Made by a program: the position numbers and the translations under genes
Notes under the pieces: model-generated
The model's input: the letters and a program-made list of their open reading frames with translations, nothing else
The model's database searches: none
What the model was told of the DNA's origin: nothing
Part shown: positions 46,433 to 56,856 of the stretch, piece after piece
Numbering within the stretch: the stretch's first letter is position 1
Layout of the letters: every line of letters starts with the position of its first letter
Assembly (NCBI GenBank): GCA_947685225.1
Contig: CANTUV010000039.1
Location: forward strand, 38,060,001-38,124,000
From: Garcia nutans
Taxonomy: Eukaryota > Streptophyta > Magnoliopsida > Malpighiales > Euphorbiaceae
Reading direction: 5' to 3'
DNA length: 64,000 nt

Positions 46433-46760
46433 CATGACTCTTATATATGACTTAGCCTCTTAGTATAATATATTTTTTAAAAATTATAAATTATAATGTG
46501 TTTTAAAAATAAAAAAATTATTAATTTTTTATATTAATTTTTTTTAAAAAAATATTAATATAACTCTTAGACTTAGACTCTTATATATGACTCTTAGACT
46601 CCAATATGTTATATTTAGACTCCAATATGTTATTAAAAATATTTAAAAATAAATATCATAAAATTAAATAAAAATATTTTATATATTTTAATTTAAATGT
46701 TTTATTTTAATACAATATTATATAATATATAGTAATGGTTTTTTTTTCGTAATTTTATGC
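46433..46760. other. AT-rich filler in the CACTA element
   Basis: Long A/T runs and a partial repeat of GACTCTTATATATGACTCTTAG near 46435-46600. Nothing coding. Confidence 0.5.
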
Positions 46761-46960
46761 CTTAACCGACCCTTTATCTCAGCTAGCCAAAGCCCTAAAA
46801 ACACCACGGGTCTCTGTGTCATCTTCTCCAACTCGAATCCACGCTTGCACAGAGAAGGCAACTAATAGCTCATAGCTCCCTCTATCTTCTTCTTCTTCAG
46901 ACCGCAATTTTCTCTCTCTAGAGTCTAGAGAGAGAATCCTAAAAGCAAAAGAAAGAAATC

Positions 46961-47527
46961 ATGGCGGACGTTATGCTAATGAGCGATATAGAGGCTCGGG
47001 CGGCTGCTGCCGGAATCGATCTCTCTTATATCGATCTCAGCTCTATTCATCTTCCTCTTGGCGAAAATTTTGGAATCATCAGGTAAAAAATGAGTTCCTA
47101 CTACTACAAATCTTATCAAGTTAAGCTGTTTGGTTGCTTAGAAAAAATCCGTAAAATCATGTTGTTTTTTTTGTTTTTATTTTAGTTTAACTCCATTTCT
47201 TATCGAATTAAACTTACAGTTTTGTTATTTAAGTTTTCTTAATATGATGTTTGGATTTATTAGTTCACTTCCCCCTTTATTCTGGTCAGTGATGATGAAG
47301 ATGTTTACCAAGAAGAGCAACTGGATTTTGAGGCTGGTTTTGGTAACATTATCGTTGTTGATAATCTCCCAGTTGTTCCTTGAGAAAAGTTTGAGAAGCT
47401 TGAAGGTGTTATTGGTAAAATTTATAGTCAGATTGGTGTAATTAAGGAGGATGGCCTCTGGATGCCGGTTGATCCTGATACCCAGAAAACCTTGGGTTAC
47501 TACTTCAATGAGTATAACACTCCTCAG
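46961..47527 (+). pseudogene. EIF3B: Captured fragment of eIF3 subunit B
   Basis: A 5' UTR with CT-rich leader (about 46790-46960) precedes ATG at 46961. Exon 1 (46961-47082) encodes MADVMLMSDIEARAAAAG and IDLSSIHLPLGENFGII. The intron has GT-AG ends. Exon 2 (47290-47527) encodes DDEDVYQEEQLDFEAGFGNI, then KFEKLEGVIGKIYSQIGVIK and EDGLWMPVDPDTQKTLGYY. This is the N-terminus and start of the RRM of plant eIF3B, a core translation-initiation scaffold. An in-frame TGA lies at 47381-47383 in the block VVP-stop-EKFEK. Only about 120 of some 700 residues are present, and the sequence then passes into another gene. It was captured as genomic DNA, since the intron is retained. Confidence 0.85.
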
Positions 47528-47624
47528 GTATTTTCTTGCACAACACAATTCACCATGGTTTGCTGCTTCTTCATCCATTTCTGTCTTATTTAATTATAAA
47601 TGCCCAGCTAGAAGCTGCATTTTC

Positions 47625-48825
47625 ATAGTACTGCTTCAGAGACTTTGAAGTTAAATGAATTTGAAGAAGCATGTGGTGTTGGTATGTTATCTTTTTGGTT
47701 GAATGTACTATTGCTAAACTATGCAAAATACTAACTCTGGGATTGTGCTAGTTATATACTCCTTCTTAATGCCATTTTTCTAGTTTTCTCACATTGCTAT
47801 TTATCTTTATTTCACTTGAGTACATGTTGATAACTTTGTGCTTCTGAACAGGTGTTGAAGTATCTGTTGAAGATATTGAGCAGACTGTTAATGAAGTATT
47901 TGAACAGAATAAAGGATCAATTTTGGAGCTGCGCTATCGAACAAATGGTTGGTATTCAAATCTAAGTTTAATGCTTCATTTTTTTTTAATCATTACATGT
48001 TTTTCTTGGATAGAGCTGATGTGTGTTAGCCTATATTGTTTCACTTTTTGAAGATTAATAATGTGATATTACTGTATCCACATTCATATGGGTGGTGTGC
48101 TTATAAGGATAAGAGTGAAATTCTGCCATATACCCTTCACGTTTCTGGAGGTGAAATGAATCCATTCCTGATTTTTCCCCATCCGGATGAAAATTTCAAG
48201 GTGCTTGATTACTTGGATATGCTGGCATGATTATATGATTTTGATATTCATCAACATAACATTTCAATTTGGGTCAAGTCAGTTGATTACCAATAGTTGT
48301 TTTATGATTCTTCATGCATACATGAAAGTTAAAATGTTGTCTAGATTTAAATTTTGCAAAAACATGAAATGTGCACATTGATCTCTTATGATTCCTAGCC
48401 ATTATTAAATCTTCTACTGTCTGTTTCACGTTATCCTACATGCTGTTAAAGTTTTCATTATGTTACAGCACTTATGTTAAATTTCCATGTATTGCTAGGT
48501 GCATACTGAAATATTTTTTAGCGATAATTCTGTTTTGAGATGTTGCAACTCAAAAGAACTGCTTGATAAACACCTGAAAGCAACAGCGGGGAAAGTTTTT
48601 ACTCGCTTCCCACCTGAGCCAAATGGATACCTACACATTGGTCATGCTAAGGTATCATTTGTTTATCAATTCAAAGTTTAATTTGATACATAGAAATGGA
48701 AAGAAAAATAACAAGATTTATCATTTACTATATTCATAGTTTTCCATCATTTTGAAAAAAAATTCTCAGGCAATGTTTGTTAGCTTTGGCTTGGCAAGAG
48801 AGCGAGGTGGATGTTGCTACCTCAG
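47625..48825 (+). pseudogene. Captured fragment of glutaminyl-tRNA synthetase
   Basis: Exon pieces are: about 47625-47681 (ETLKLNEFEEACGVG), 47852-47947 (VEVSVEDIEQTVNEVFEQNK, ILELRYRTN), about 48140-48200 (NPFLIFPHPDENFK), 48499-48651 and 48770-48825 (FVSFGLARERGGCCYLR). The 48499-48651 exon includes LDKHLKATAGKVFTRFPPEP and NGYLHIGHAK, which holds the class I HIGH signature at about 48624-48650. They follow the order of plant cytosolic GlnRS from the N-terminal domain into the Rossmann fold. Splice sites GT/AG flank each piece. The KMSKS half and anticodon domain are missing, so it cannot be a working enzyme. The junction to the eIF3B piece falls between 47528 and about 47625. Confidence 0.85.
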
Positions 48826-49406
48826 GTGAGGGTTACTTTTCTTTCTTTTAGATCAGTAAGATGCATATTCTACTATATGATGTTTCCTTTTTGTTCTTTT
48901 GAGAAACTTGTAAATTCAGATTTATATGTTGCATGCTTTGCTAAGGATAGCCATTTACAAAAAGTAGTGCAAATTATTTCAGTAATGAAACATTTTGTTT
49001 TTTAGCATGAATTAATTTCCTAAACTTTCTAGTTTATTCATCCAGGTATTGGTTCTCATTTATATAGATGGTGTTTGCTTCCCCAAAATCTTAATTTAGC
49101 AAGAAAGAAAATAGGTACAGCCTTTGTTTCGAGTTTTTATCTCATTCGTTGGAATCTCTCATGTGAGATGCTTGAGTAGAATAAAGTTTTCTAGTGTTTT
49201 TCAATACAAATATAATCAATGGGGCTTATGCAAGTTAATGTGTCTCTTTTGGCTATCTATAGGGGATTAGTTGGTCATTCTGCACCCTTGAGTGATCATT
49301 TGAGTCAGTGGTTTGAAGGATTTGTTGTGTATGACAAATTTATTCATTTTCTTCCTTTAGGTGCTTAAATTGTGTATGAAAAATTTATTCATTTTCTTCT
49401 GGTTGG
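48826..49406. other. Non-coding filler between captured fragments
   Basis: Mostly T-rich intron-like sequence continuing after the last GlnRS exon. TTTATTCATTTTCTTC is repeated at about 49339 and 49385, possibly a capture or repair junction. No further exon is recognised with confidence. Confidence 0.4.
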
Positions 49407-49573
49407 GCAACGGCGCCAGCGGTTCAGACAATAGTTGATGTGAATGAATTAGCAAAGTCAATGCAAAGAGAGCTGGAAAACCTGCACCCGACGACAAACA
49501 GCTTGTGTACATACAAAATTCCTGAGCAGCTACACGAGTTGAATGAAAAAGCTTACACAGTATTACTTTGTTA
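49407..49573 (+). pseudogene. Captured fragment of a DUF247 (UPF0481) protein
   Basis: An open stretch encodes VDVNELAKSMQRELENLHP, TTNSLCTYKIPEQLHELNEK and AYT. This matches the N-terminal start of plant DUF247 proteins, whose first block reads like C-x-IYRVPxxLRxxNExAYTPxxVSIGP. The stop TAA at 49571-49573 follows shortly after AYT, where the captured piece probably ends. The DUF247 family includes membrane-associated proteins of mostly unknown role, among them grass self-incompatibility determinants. The assignment rests on one block of about 45 residues. Confidence 0.6.
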
Positions 49574-49904
49574 ACGTGTATCATATTATTCTTTTCATTT
49601 ACTCTTTTTAATATTATTTGCAGGTTAATAATGATGATGCGAGTCATGATTCAATGGAAAATGATAATTGAAGATCTATATTGTTATTTTCAAGATAGAT
49701 TATTTATAGTAGTATTCTTAACACTTGTATAGTTAAATTGTAAAATATTTTATTCTATTGAAGATTAATAAAAGAATTATTTTTATCAATGTAATTAGTG
49801 TTTTTTTAGATTGTGTTTAAATGTTCCAAATGTATTTATAAAGTTCTCATAAAATTAATTGATAATACAAATAGTTCCAATAAAAATCAATATTAAATTA
49901 CTAC

Positions 49905-50250
49905 GAATTTGCTACGAATCTGCGACGGATATTTGAAATCTATGACGGAATCTGCGACGGACTCTGTGACGGCAATCTGCGATGGAATCTACAACGAATT
50001 TGCGATGGAAATCTGTGACGGAATCTGCGACGGCTGCCCTTTGCCCGCGAAAATTTGAGTGGCAAATTTGCAACCGCCTAGTGGTAGCAAATCGGTCGCA
50101 ATATGCGACGGCCTGTCGCAAAATTGAAAATTGCGACGCCTTTTTTATTAAAGGATCGTATCCGTTGCAGATCGGTCGCAAATCTTGATTTGCGACGGAT
50201 TTGCGATGGATCTGTGACGGATTCTGTCCGTTGCAAATAGTGTTTTTTTT
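49905..50250. repeat. Right subterminal repeats of the CACTA element
   Basis: A dense run of TCTGCGACGGA, TTTGCGATGG and inverse CCGTCGCA-type words up to the terminal TTTTTTTGTAGTG. It is the counterpart of the left end. Confidence 0.75.
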
Positions 50251-51365
50251 TGTAGTGTAAACTCTCTGGTTCAACCAAATCTACCCTGTCACCTGCGCGA
50301 TGAACCACAATCGCGCTAAGCCATAGGCTTAGTGGTAAAAACTATGATGACAATATGCTTCAAATGTAAAACCAATGTCACACTTTCAAGCATTAGAAAC
50401 AATATTCAAAAATGCCATATTTCATAACATTAAATCTCATTATATTGTTCATTTGTTCCTTCATTCATAGTTGACATTAAAGCAAAGACAAGCATGGGCC
50501 CAAAAGAAACTAATATGCCATTCAAATTCCAGAGTTACTGTTTTGGTCTAATAATCACATTTATCAAGCCCGTAGGCGAATCATTATCACAATGAGAAAC
50601 ATCTCATATGTAACATCCCAACTAGGCTTTAAGGATTAGGCCCAACCAAGCTTCAAGGGGAGCTAAGCATTAACCCAACTTGGCTTCAAGGACCAAGCCC
50701 AACCCAGCTTTAAGGGATTGTTACTTTTAGGCATGCCACCAATAACAAAACTCTAAAAATTGAATAATATACTAGGCACACAATTCTTTCATTATTTCAT
50801 TATCAATTCCATTCTCATTTTCTCGTAATCATCAAGGCAACCATGCCCCAATTATTTCATTTGCATCATTATAGCCAACAACAATGGCTTCACATCTCAT
50901 CATTAGGGTATACATAACCAATTGCATTATACATACATTTTGAATGATCATTTTATCTTTCACATTATGCAAATCATAGCATTAATCAATTGTATCAACA
51001 ATGTAATATATTACTTAACACATTTACAACCAAATTGTGAACACTCGAATTTTGAGGCTCGGGAGGCCAATTTTCTCAGACTGCGGACAACCGAGCTGGA
51101 CCGAAGGTCCGCGGTAAAGTTCACCAGAAATATATCGATATGGTACTTGAAATGTCCGGGATGACGTGAGGATCACGGATATGGTCCCGAAATAATTTTT
51201 GGAGGTCTCTAGCTCCCGAAAAATCAGTTTGAGCGAAAACCGGACGAAACTGGCGGCCCAGCCACCGTGACCCCGGTGGCCGAGCAGCCAAAACTTTCGG
51301 CTTCTTCCGTCTTTTCGGCTTGTCACATCCACGGCGGCCCGACCGCCGTCCAGCTCGATTTTGCC

Positions 51366-51373
51366 TATAAATT
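51366..51373 (+). promoter_or_regulatory. LTR TATA box (TAT solo LTR)
   Basis: TATAAATT in the context TTGCCTATAAATTGC, directly downstream of GC-rich palindromic words. Confidence 0.55.
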
Positions 51374-51699
51374 GCTTTCAAGTGTTCAGAAAAAAGAGGT
51401 TGGCTGTTCGGATCCCGGGCCTCATGCTGACGAATTCTTTATTTACACACGCTTAAGAACTTTTATTTGCATAAATCTAACCGTGTGCTGCAGGAATTAA
51501 TCTATAATCAAAAATCATAATCGAAAGTCCAAGAAAACGAGATCTGGAACTTCGAAGTGGGAAGATTCTAAGCAAGGTAATATTCTAATCAACTCTTTGT
51601 CGATTTAAACATTTGATAAGCATTCCATCTTCTTCTCAATTTCTTCTTGGTCAAAGACCTAATCCTTTTAGGTCTAAGGCCTAATGGACTAATCAATCA

Positions 51700-52235
51700 A
51701 TCTGTTGGCACGGAGTCCAAATTACATCTTTTTGGTACAAAGTACTTAAATTTCACAATTAAAATCAACTTTTTGGCACGGAGCCTAAATCGTACCTTTT
51801 TCGGTACCAAGTACCTAAATTTCACATTTAGCACTAAGTGCTAAAACTCACCATTTTGACAATGCAGGCCAAAGGCCCAAAATTTGCATCATTTTGGTAC
51901 AAAGTACCTAAAATTGCACAATGTAGCACTAAGTGCTACATCTCACAATTTTGGCATAAAGCCCGACAACACAGGCCAAAGGCCTAAAAATTGCATTCTT
52001 TTGGTACAAAGTACCTAAAATTGCACCATTTAGCACTAAGTGCTAAATTTCACAAATTTGGCAAAAAGCCCGATCAATACTTGGCATGAAGCCCGACACC
52101 AGCACGAAGCACTAAGTGCTCAAAATCTCACATTTGGCATGAAGCCTAAATTGCACTCCTTTGGTACAAAGTACCTAAATTTCACCATTTAGCACTAAGT
52201 GCTAAATCTCTCAATCCTTGGCATGAAGCCCGACA
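51700..52235 (+). repeat. Array of inverted words with constant centre
   Basis: Alternating GGTACAAAGTACCTAAA and AGCACTAAGTGCTAAA words, with TTGGCA...AAGCCCGA words between. Each is a 5-bp stem around AA or AAA. Element A's LTR has a shorter, unexpanded version (6335-6490), including GATACTAAGTATC and GGCACTAAGTGC. Confidence 0.7.
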
Positions 52236-55200
52236 ATGCATGAAGCATACACACACACATGCATGAAGCATAATTTTTATCGCCTTTAAATAGGCTTTTC
52301 CGAACTACATGGGCTTTGATCTCCTATTCAAACGGGAGTATGTAGGCATGTTTGGGATTCACCCCAAATAGCAAGTCCACAATTTACTAACAATCTGTCT
52401 GTTTTTATTTCTTTGTTCCTTTTGTTTGCAAGTTAGTCAAATGCATGACATAGTCCCCGAATCCTCCTTGGGTCCGCAGACTAGAAGCCTTTACATTGGA
52501 TCCGTTATTGGGGTCAAGCAAGGGTTTTCTTAGTTTTTCCCTTCGAACAAAGTAAACTGAGTGGCGACTCCCGACAACAAGTGAACGTTCGCTCGAATCC
52601 TTTTCGGGCGGAACCCGAGGTTCACACAAATGTGTTAAGTCCCAAAGTCATGTAAATGTATGCAACCATGTAAGATTTGTGCTTACCTCAAGAGCAACTC
52701 ACACCAATCCCAAACTCCTCTTCCAAGATCCTTCAACACTTGGATTAGGGAACCTCAATCTCTTCAAAACCTAATCCAAAAGTGATTATACACACTCACT
52801 TCGAGATACACATAAGATAATAAGGATAAGAACCAACTAGGGCAAACTCTACACATGACACGATCAATAATACGGGCGTGTCCCTGACTGTGCCCTAAAC
52901 TCACAACACAGAAGCTTTGACACGCTCAGTGACATAAGCGTGTCACTGCACGTGTCAATCTTTCTCCAACACAGTGGCTATGACATGCTCAGTGACATGG
53001 ACGTGTCACTAGATGTGTCAATACTACTCCGACACAGTGGCTGTGACACGCTCAGTGACATGGGCGTGTCATTGGACATGTCAATCCACCAACAACACAT
53101 AAACTATGACACTCTCAGTTACATGGGCGTGTCACTGGTCATGTCACCCATCCAGAAAATAAAACCATTGACACGCCCAAAGACATGGCCGTGCTACTGG
53201 GCGTGTCAGGCCAAAAACCTGATTTCGACACCAAAAATGCCACATCCAACAAACCTCTTCTTAAACCCTTTTTTCACTCCAAACAATCTTACCCAAAACT
53301 ATCAATAAACCATACTAAACTTGCATAACAACAAAACAACTCAAAACAAGCATCAAACACAATCACAACCACAATCACAACTCAACCCATGCACAATCCA
53401 CAACTCTTGTTTTCTTTTCACCAAACTTAACCTTTCCTCCAAACCAACCCCAAAATCCAAGTCAAATAGACAACACACTCTCAAACACATCAAAATTAAC
53501 CATACACATATCAACAAAAACCATTCACCAAACTCAATTCACAAGCTCAAAAGAAAACCAAAGAATCAAGTTGGAAACTTACCAAAAGTGAGGAAAATCC
53601 TTCAAACTCCAACTTGATCTCTTGAAACACCTTCAAATCTTGAGTTAAGAAGCAACATAAATCCCTTTTCTTTAGTTGATAGTGGTGGCCGGCTAAGCAC
53701 AAGAAAGGGGAAGAAGATGAAAATGAGATAACCCAAAATCAACTCTTCTAACCACACAAACTCTTTTTTAATATCCACCAAGCAATTAAATATTATAATA
53801 ATATAAATATCCTCTTCCACTAATATATAATTTCTAATTCAATTAATCCAAATATCCTTTGACCTTATAGTAATATGTTGACTTGTATATGTTGTATATA
53901 TGTTGTATATATCTTCATATATACAACATATACACACTCCTCTTTTCCTCTTAATCCTTTATACACACTTCAAAATCATTTAATCCAATTACAATAACTA
54001 ACATTTCTAAAATTTTAAGGTATAGTTTGGGATATTACAAGAATTTCACAGCCTATTTTAAACAAACCAGTCATTCATTTTAATAATATGAGAAAACTTA
54101 AAACATTTAACTTATATTATAGAACATAATAGATAAAACAATCCTTGTTAAAATACATTTACATATCTCTTCATAACCCTAAAAATTTATCCAAAACATT
54201 TATTTATTAAGCAGCGGAAAATGTAGCGTAATATACATATGTATACATCAAAATCAATATTTATAAAAAATATAGAGTTTATACATGTTGGGCATTTTGT
54301 CTCTGATCTTGAAGTCCAGCAAACAACACTTCCTAAGGGATCTCAAGCCTAGACTCGACTCGGTCTAGCTGAATTCTCCGGCTCAACCGAATCTACCCTA
54401 TCACCTGCGCGATAAATCACAATCGCGCTAAGCCAACAGCTTAGTGGTACTAACCATGATAACAATATGATTAAATGTAATGCCAATGTCAAACTTTCAA
54501 GCATTATAAGCAATATACAAGGATATCATATTTCATAACATTAAATCTCATTACCTTATTCAATTGTTCCATTTTCATAATTCACATTAAAGCAAAGACA
54601 AGCATGGGCCCAAAAGAAACTAATATGCCATTCAAATTCCAGAGTTATTGTTTTGGTTCAATAATCTCATTTATCAAGCCCATGGGTGAATCATTATCAC
54701 AATGAGAAACATCTCATATGTAACATCCCAACTAGGGTTCAAGGACTAGGCCCAACCAAGCTTCAAGGGGAGCATAGCATCAACCCAACCTGGCTTCAAG
54801 GACCAAGCCCAACCCAGCTTCAAGGGATTGTTACTTTTAGGCATGCCACCAACAACAAAACTCTAAAAATTGAATAACATACTAGGCACACAATTCTTTC
54901 ATTATTTCATTATCATGTCCATTCTCATTTTTCTCATGATCATCTAGGCACAATGCCCCAATTATTTCATTTATAACATTATAGCCATCACCAGTGGCTT
55001 CACATATCATCATTAGAGTGCACATCACAAATTATATTGTTTATTTTGAATCATCAACATATAATTCACATAGTTCACATAATGCAAATCATAGCACCAT
55101 TCTCATATATCAATAATATAATATGTAACCTAACACATTTTTCAACCAAATGTGTTATGTCCCAATGTCATATAAATGTATGCAATCATATAAGGTTTGT

Positions 55201-56490
55201 ACTTACCTCAAGAGCAACACACACCAAACTAACAACCTCCTCTTCCAAGAATCCTTCAACACTTAGATTGGTTACCTCAAATTTCTTCAAAACCTAACCC
55301 AAATGTGATTATTCATACTCACTTAGTGATACACATAAGAAAATAAGGAAAAGAGCTAACTAGGGCAAACTCTACATATGACATGCTCAACAACACGGGC
55401 GTGTCCCTGATCGTACCCTAAACCCATAACACAAAAGCTTTGACACTCTCAGTGACATGGGAGTGTCACTGCACTTGTCAATTCTCCTCCAACACAGTGG
55501 CTATGACATGCTCAGTGACATGGGCGTGTCACTGGACGTGTCAATCCTCCAACAATACAGTAGCTATGACACACTCAGTGACATGGGTGTGTTATTGCTC
55601 ATGTCACCCATATTGAAAACTGAACCAACGACATGCCCAAGGACATGGCCGTGCTACTGGGTGTGTTAGGCAAAAAACCTGAAATCGACACCAAAACACC
55701 ACATCCAACAAACATCTTTCCTAAACCCTTTTTCCACTCCAAACAAACTTAACCAAAACCATAATAAACTTGCATAACATCAAAACAACTCAATTATATA
55801 CACCAACAAACAATCATAACCATATAATACAACTCAACACATACACAATCCACAACTCTTGCTTTCTTTACTAAACTTAACATTTTCTTCACTCCAACCC
55901 TAAAAAATCAAAGTTAATAAGACCAAACACTCTCAAACATACCAAATCAACCAAACACATCTACAACAACCATAAACCAAACTAAAATACACAAACTCCA
56001 AAAGAAATCAAAGAAACAAGTTGGAAACGTACCAAAAGTGAAGAAAATCCTTAGAACTCAAACTTGATCTCTTGAAATCCTTCAATTGCTTGAGTGAGGA
56101 ATCAACAAAACCTCTCTTTCCCTTGGTTGATAATGGTGGCTGGCCAAAGAGAAGAAAGAAGAAGAAGAAGAAGATGAATAAGAAAGTCAAACCAAACTCT
56201 ACTCTTAACCACTTAATTCACCACTTAATCTCCACCAAGTAAATTAATTATTATAATATACAAAAATCATCTTCCACTCACATCTAATTCTATTTTAAAA
56301 TAATTAATTATCCCGTTTGACCATCAATAAAGTTGACTTGTATATGTTGTATATATCTTTATATATGCAACATATACACACTTTCCTTTTCCTTTCTTAT
56401 CTTTCCACTTAATTATATATACATTTAACATTTAATTCCATTACAAAAATAAGCATTTCAAAATTCTAGGGTATCTTTTGGGATATTACA

Positions 56491-56856
56491 AATACAATAC
56501 CAATGGATAGAATAAGGCAAAACCAATGGCTCATATCAACAATAATCAATACGGAAAAAGAAGTCATAACAATAAACAATTAGGGTAACCATATTCACAT
56601 GCATATACTATAATTCTCACATGCTCTGCTTAACCTATTGCGACCACTATTTGAATAATGAATTCTCATTTAGCCTACAATTTTATTTTTGACATAAGGT
56701 TCAATTAACTATTTCGAATATCAATCGTATTATGTTATTTATATTTCTACCCAAGTGAGCTCAGTACTTATTTAGTTGCTTATACATATTTTCTCAATTA
56801 ATTAGTTTACTATTATACTTCAAATATTCTTATCATTTCTTTTGTAACTTATTTAG
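56491..56856. other. Continuation of the unassigned host sequence of H
   Basis: It opens with the right AATAC duplication of H and continues the non-coding sequence of 36221-37058. It ends abruptly where the TAT stem-loop array begins. No gene. Confidence 0.45.

Larger units (their letters stand above)
46004..50257. mobile_element. Pack-CACTA transposon with captured host gene fragments, TSD TAA
   Basis: It starts CACTACAAAAA and ends TTTTTTTGTAGTG, the CACTA-class terminal inverted repeat, with TAA at 46001-46003 and 50258-50260 (3-bp duplication, as expected). Both ends carry many TTTGCGACGGA-type subterminal words in both orientations. No transposase was found, so it is non-autonomous. 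Its inside holds exons and introns of eIF3B, glutaminyl-tRNA synthetase and a DUF247-family protein, all on the plus strand. Removing it restores continuity of the F 5' LTR when compared with 37434-37463. Confidence 0.9.
51036..52626 (+). mobile_element. TAT-type solo LTR, TSD CAAAT
   Basis: It starts TGTGAACACTCGAATTTTGAGG and ends CGAGGTTCACA, the same family as element A's LTR. CAAAT flanks it at 51031-51035 and 52627-52631. Removing it restores the Tekay LTR sequence seen at 38205-38230. GCGGCCCGACCGCC words and a TATA box (51366-51373) lie upstream of an expanded array of GGTACAAAGTACC and AGCACTAAGTGCT words (51700-52235). The block CTTTTCCGAACTACATGGGC and GAGTGGCGACTC lie near the right end. 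Confidence 0.93.
37135..54039 (-). mobile_element. Tekay-type chromovirus F, nearly complete, TSD AGAAT
   Basis: On the minus strand it runs 5' LTR (54039 to about 45830), truncated internal 5' end, gag, protease, RT, RNase H, integrase with chromodomain, then 3' LTR (41269-37135). AGAAT flanks it at 37130-37134 and 54040-54044. Three later insertions lie within: an Athila-type solo LTR, a CACTA transposon and a TAT solo LTR. The primer site, leader and first part of gag are deleted together with roughly 150 bp of the 5' LTR at 45830. Coding parts carry only a handful of stops, far fewer than C or D. Confidence 0.9.
45830..54039 (-). mobile_element. 5' LTR of element F, truncated and doubly interrupted
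   Basis: LTR sequence occupies 45830-46003, 50258-51035 and 52627-54039. It closely matches the 3' LTR of F, for example through the CAAACACATC-rich stretch at 53450-53620. Roughly the first 150 bp (in plus coordinates), the U5 end, are deleted. A perfect GCGCGAT/ATCGCGC hairpin lies at 50295-50316. The fully paired GACACGCCC/GGGCGTGTC word lies at about 53171-53207. Interruptions are a CACTA transposon and a TAT solo LTR. Confidence 0.85.
37059..56490 (-). mobile_element. Tekay solo LTR H, split by element F, TSD AATAC
   Basis: H consists of 37059-37134 and 54045-56490, beginning TGTAACACCCC and ending GGGATATTACA, flanked by AATAC at 37054-37058 and 56491-56495. Element F and its duplication AGAAT separate the parts. 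H differs from the two LTRs of F much more than they differ from each other, so it is older and not part of F. Its own hairpin GCGCGAT/ATCGCGC is perfect (54407-54428). GACACG/CGTGTC words lie at 55380-55660. No coding sequence belongs to H. Confidence 0.85.

Noticed and set aside
46961..49573. Intact host gene with an insertion
   Set aside because: Fragments of three unrelated genes are joined between CACTA ends with a TAA duplication, and none reaches its C-terminus.
53321..53617. 98-residue ORF repeated at 40574-40858
   Set aside because: It is part of the two F LTRs, A/C-rich, with no conserved domain. Its presence in both copies reflects LTR identity, not selection on a protein.
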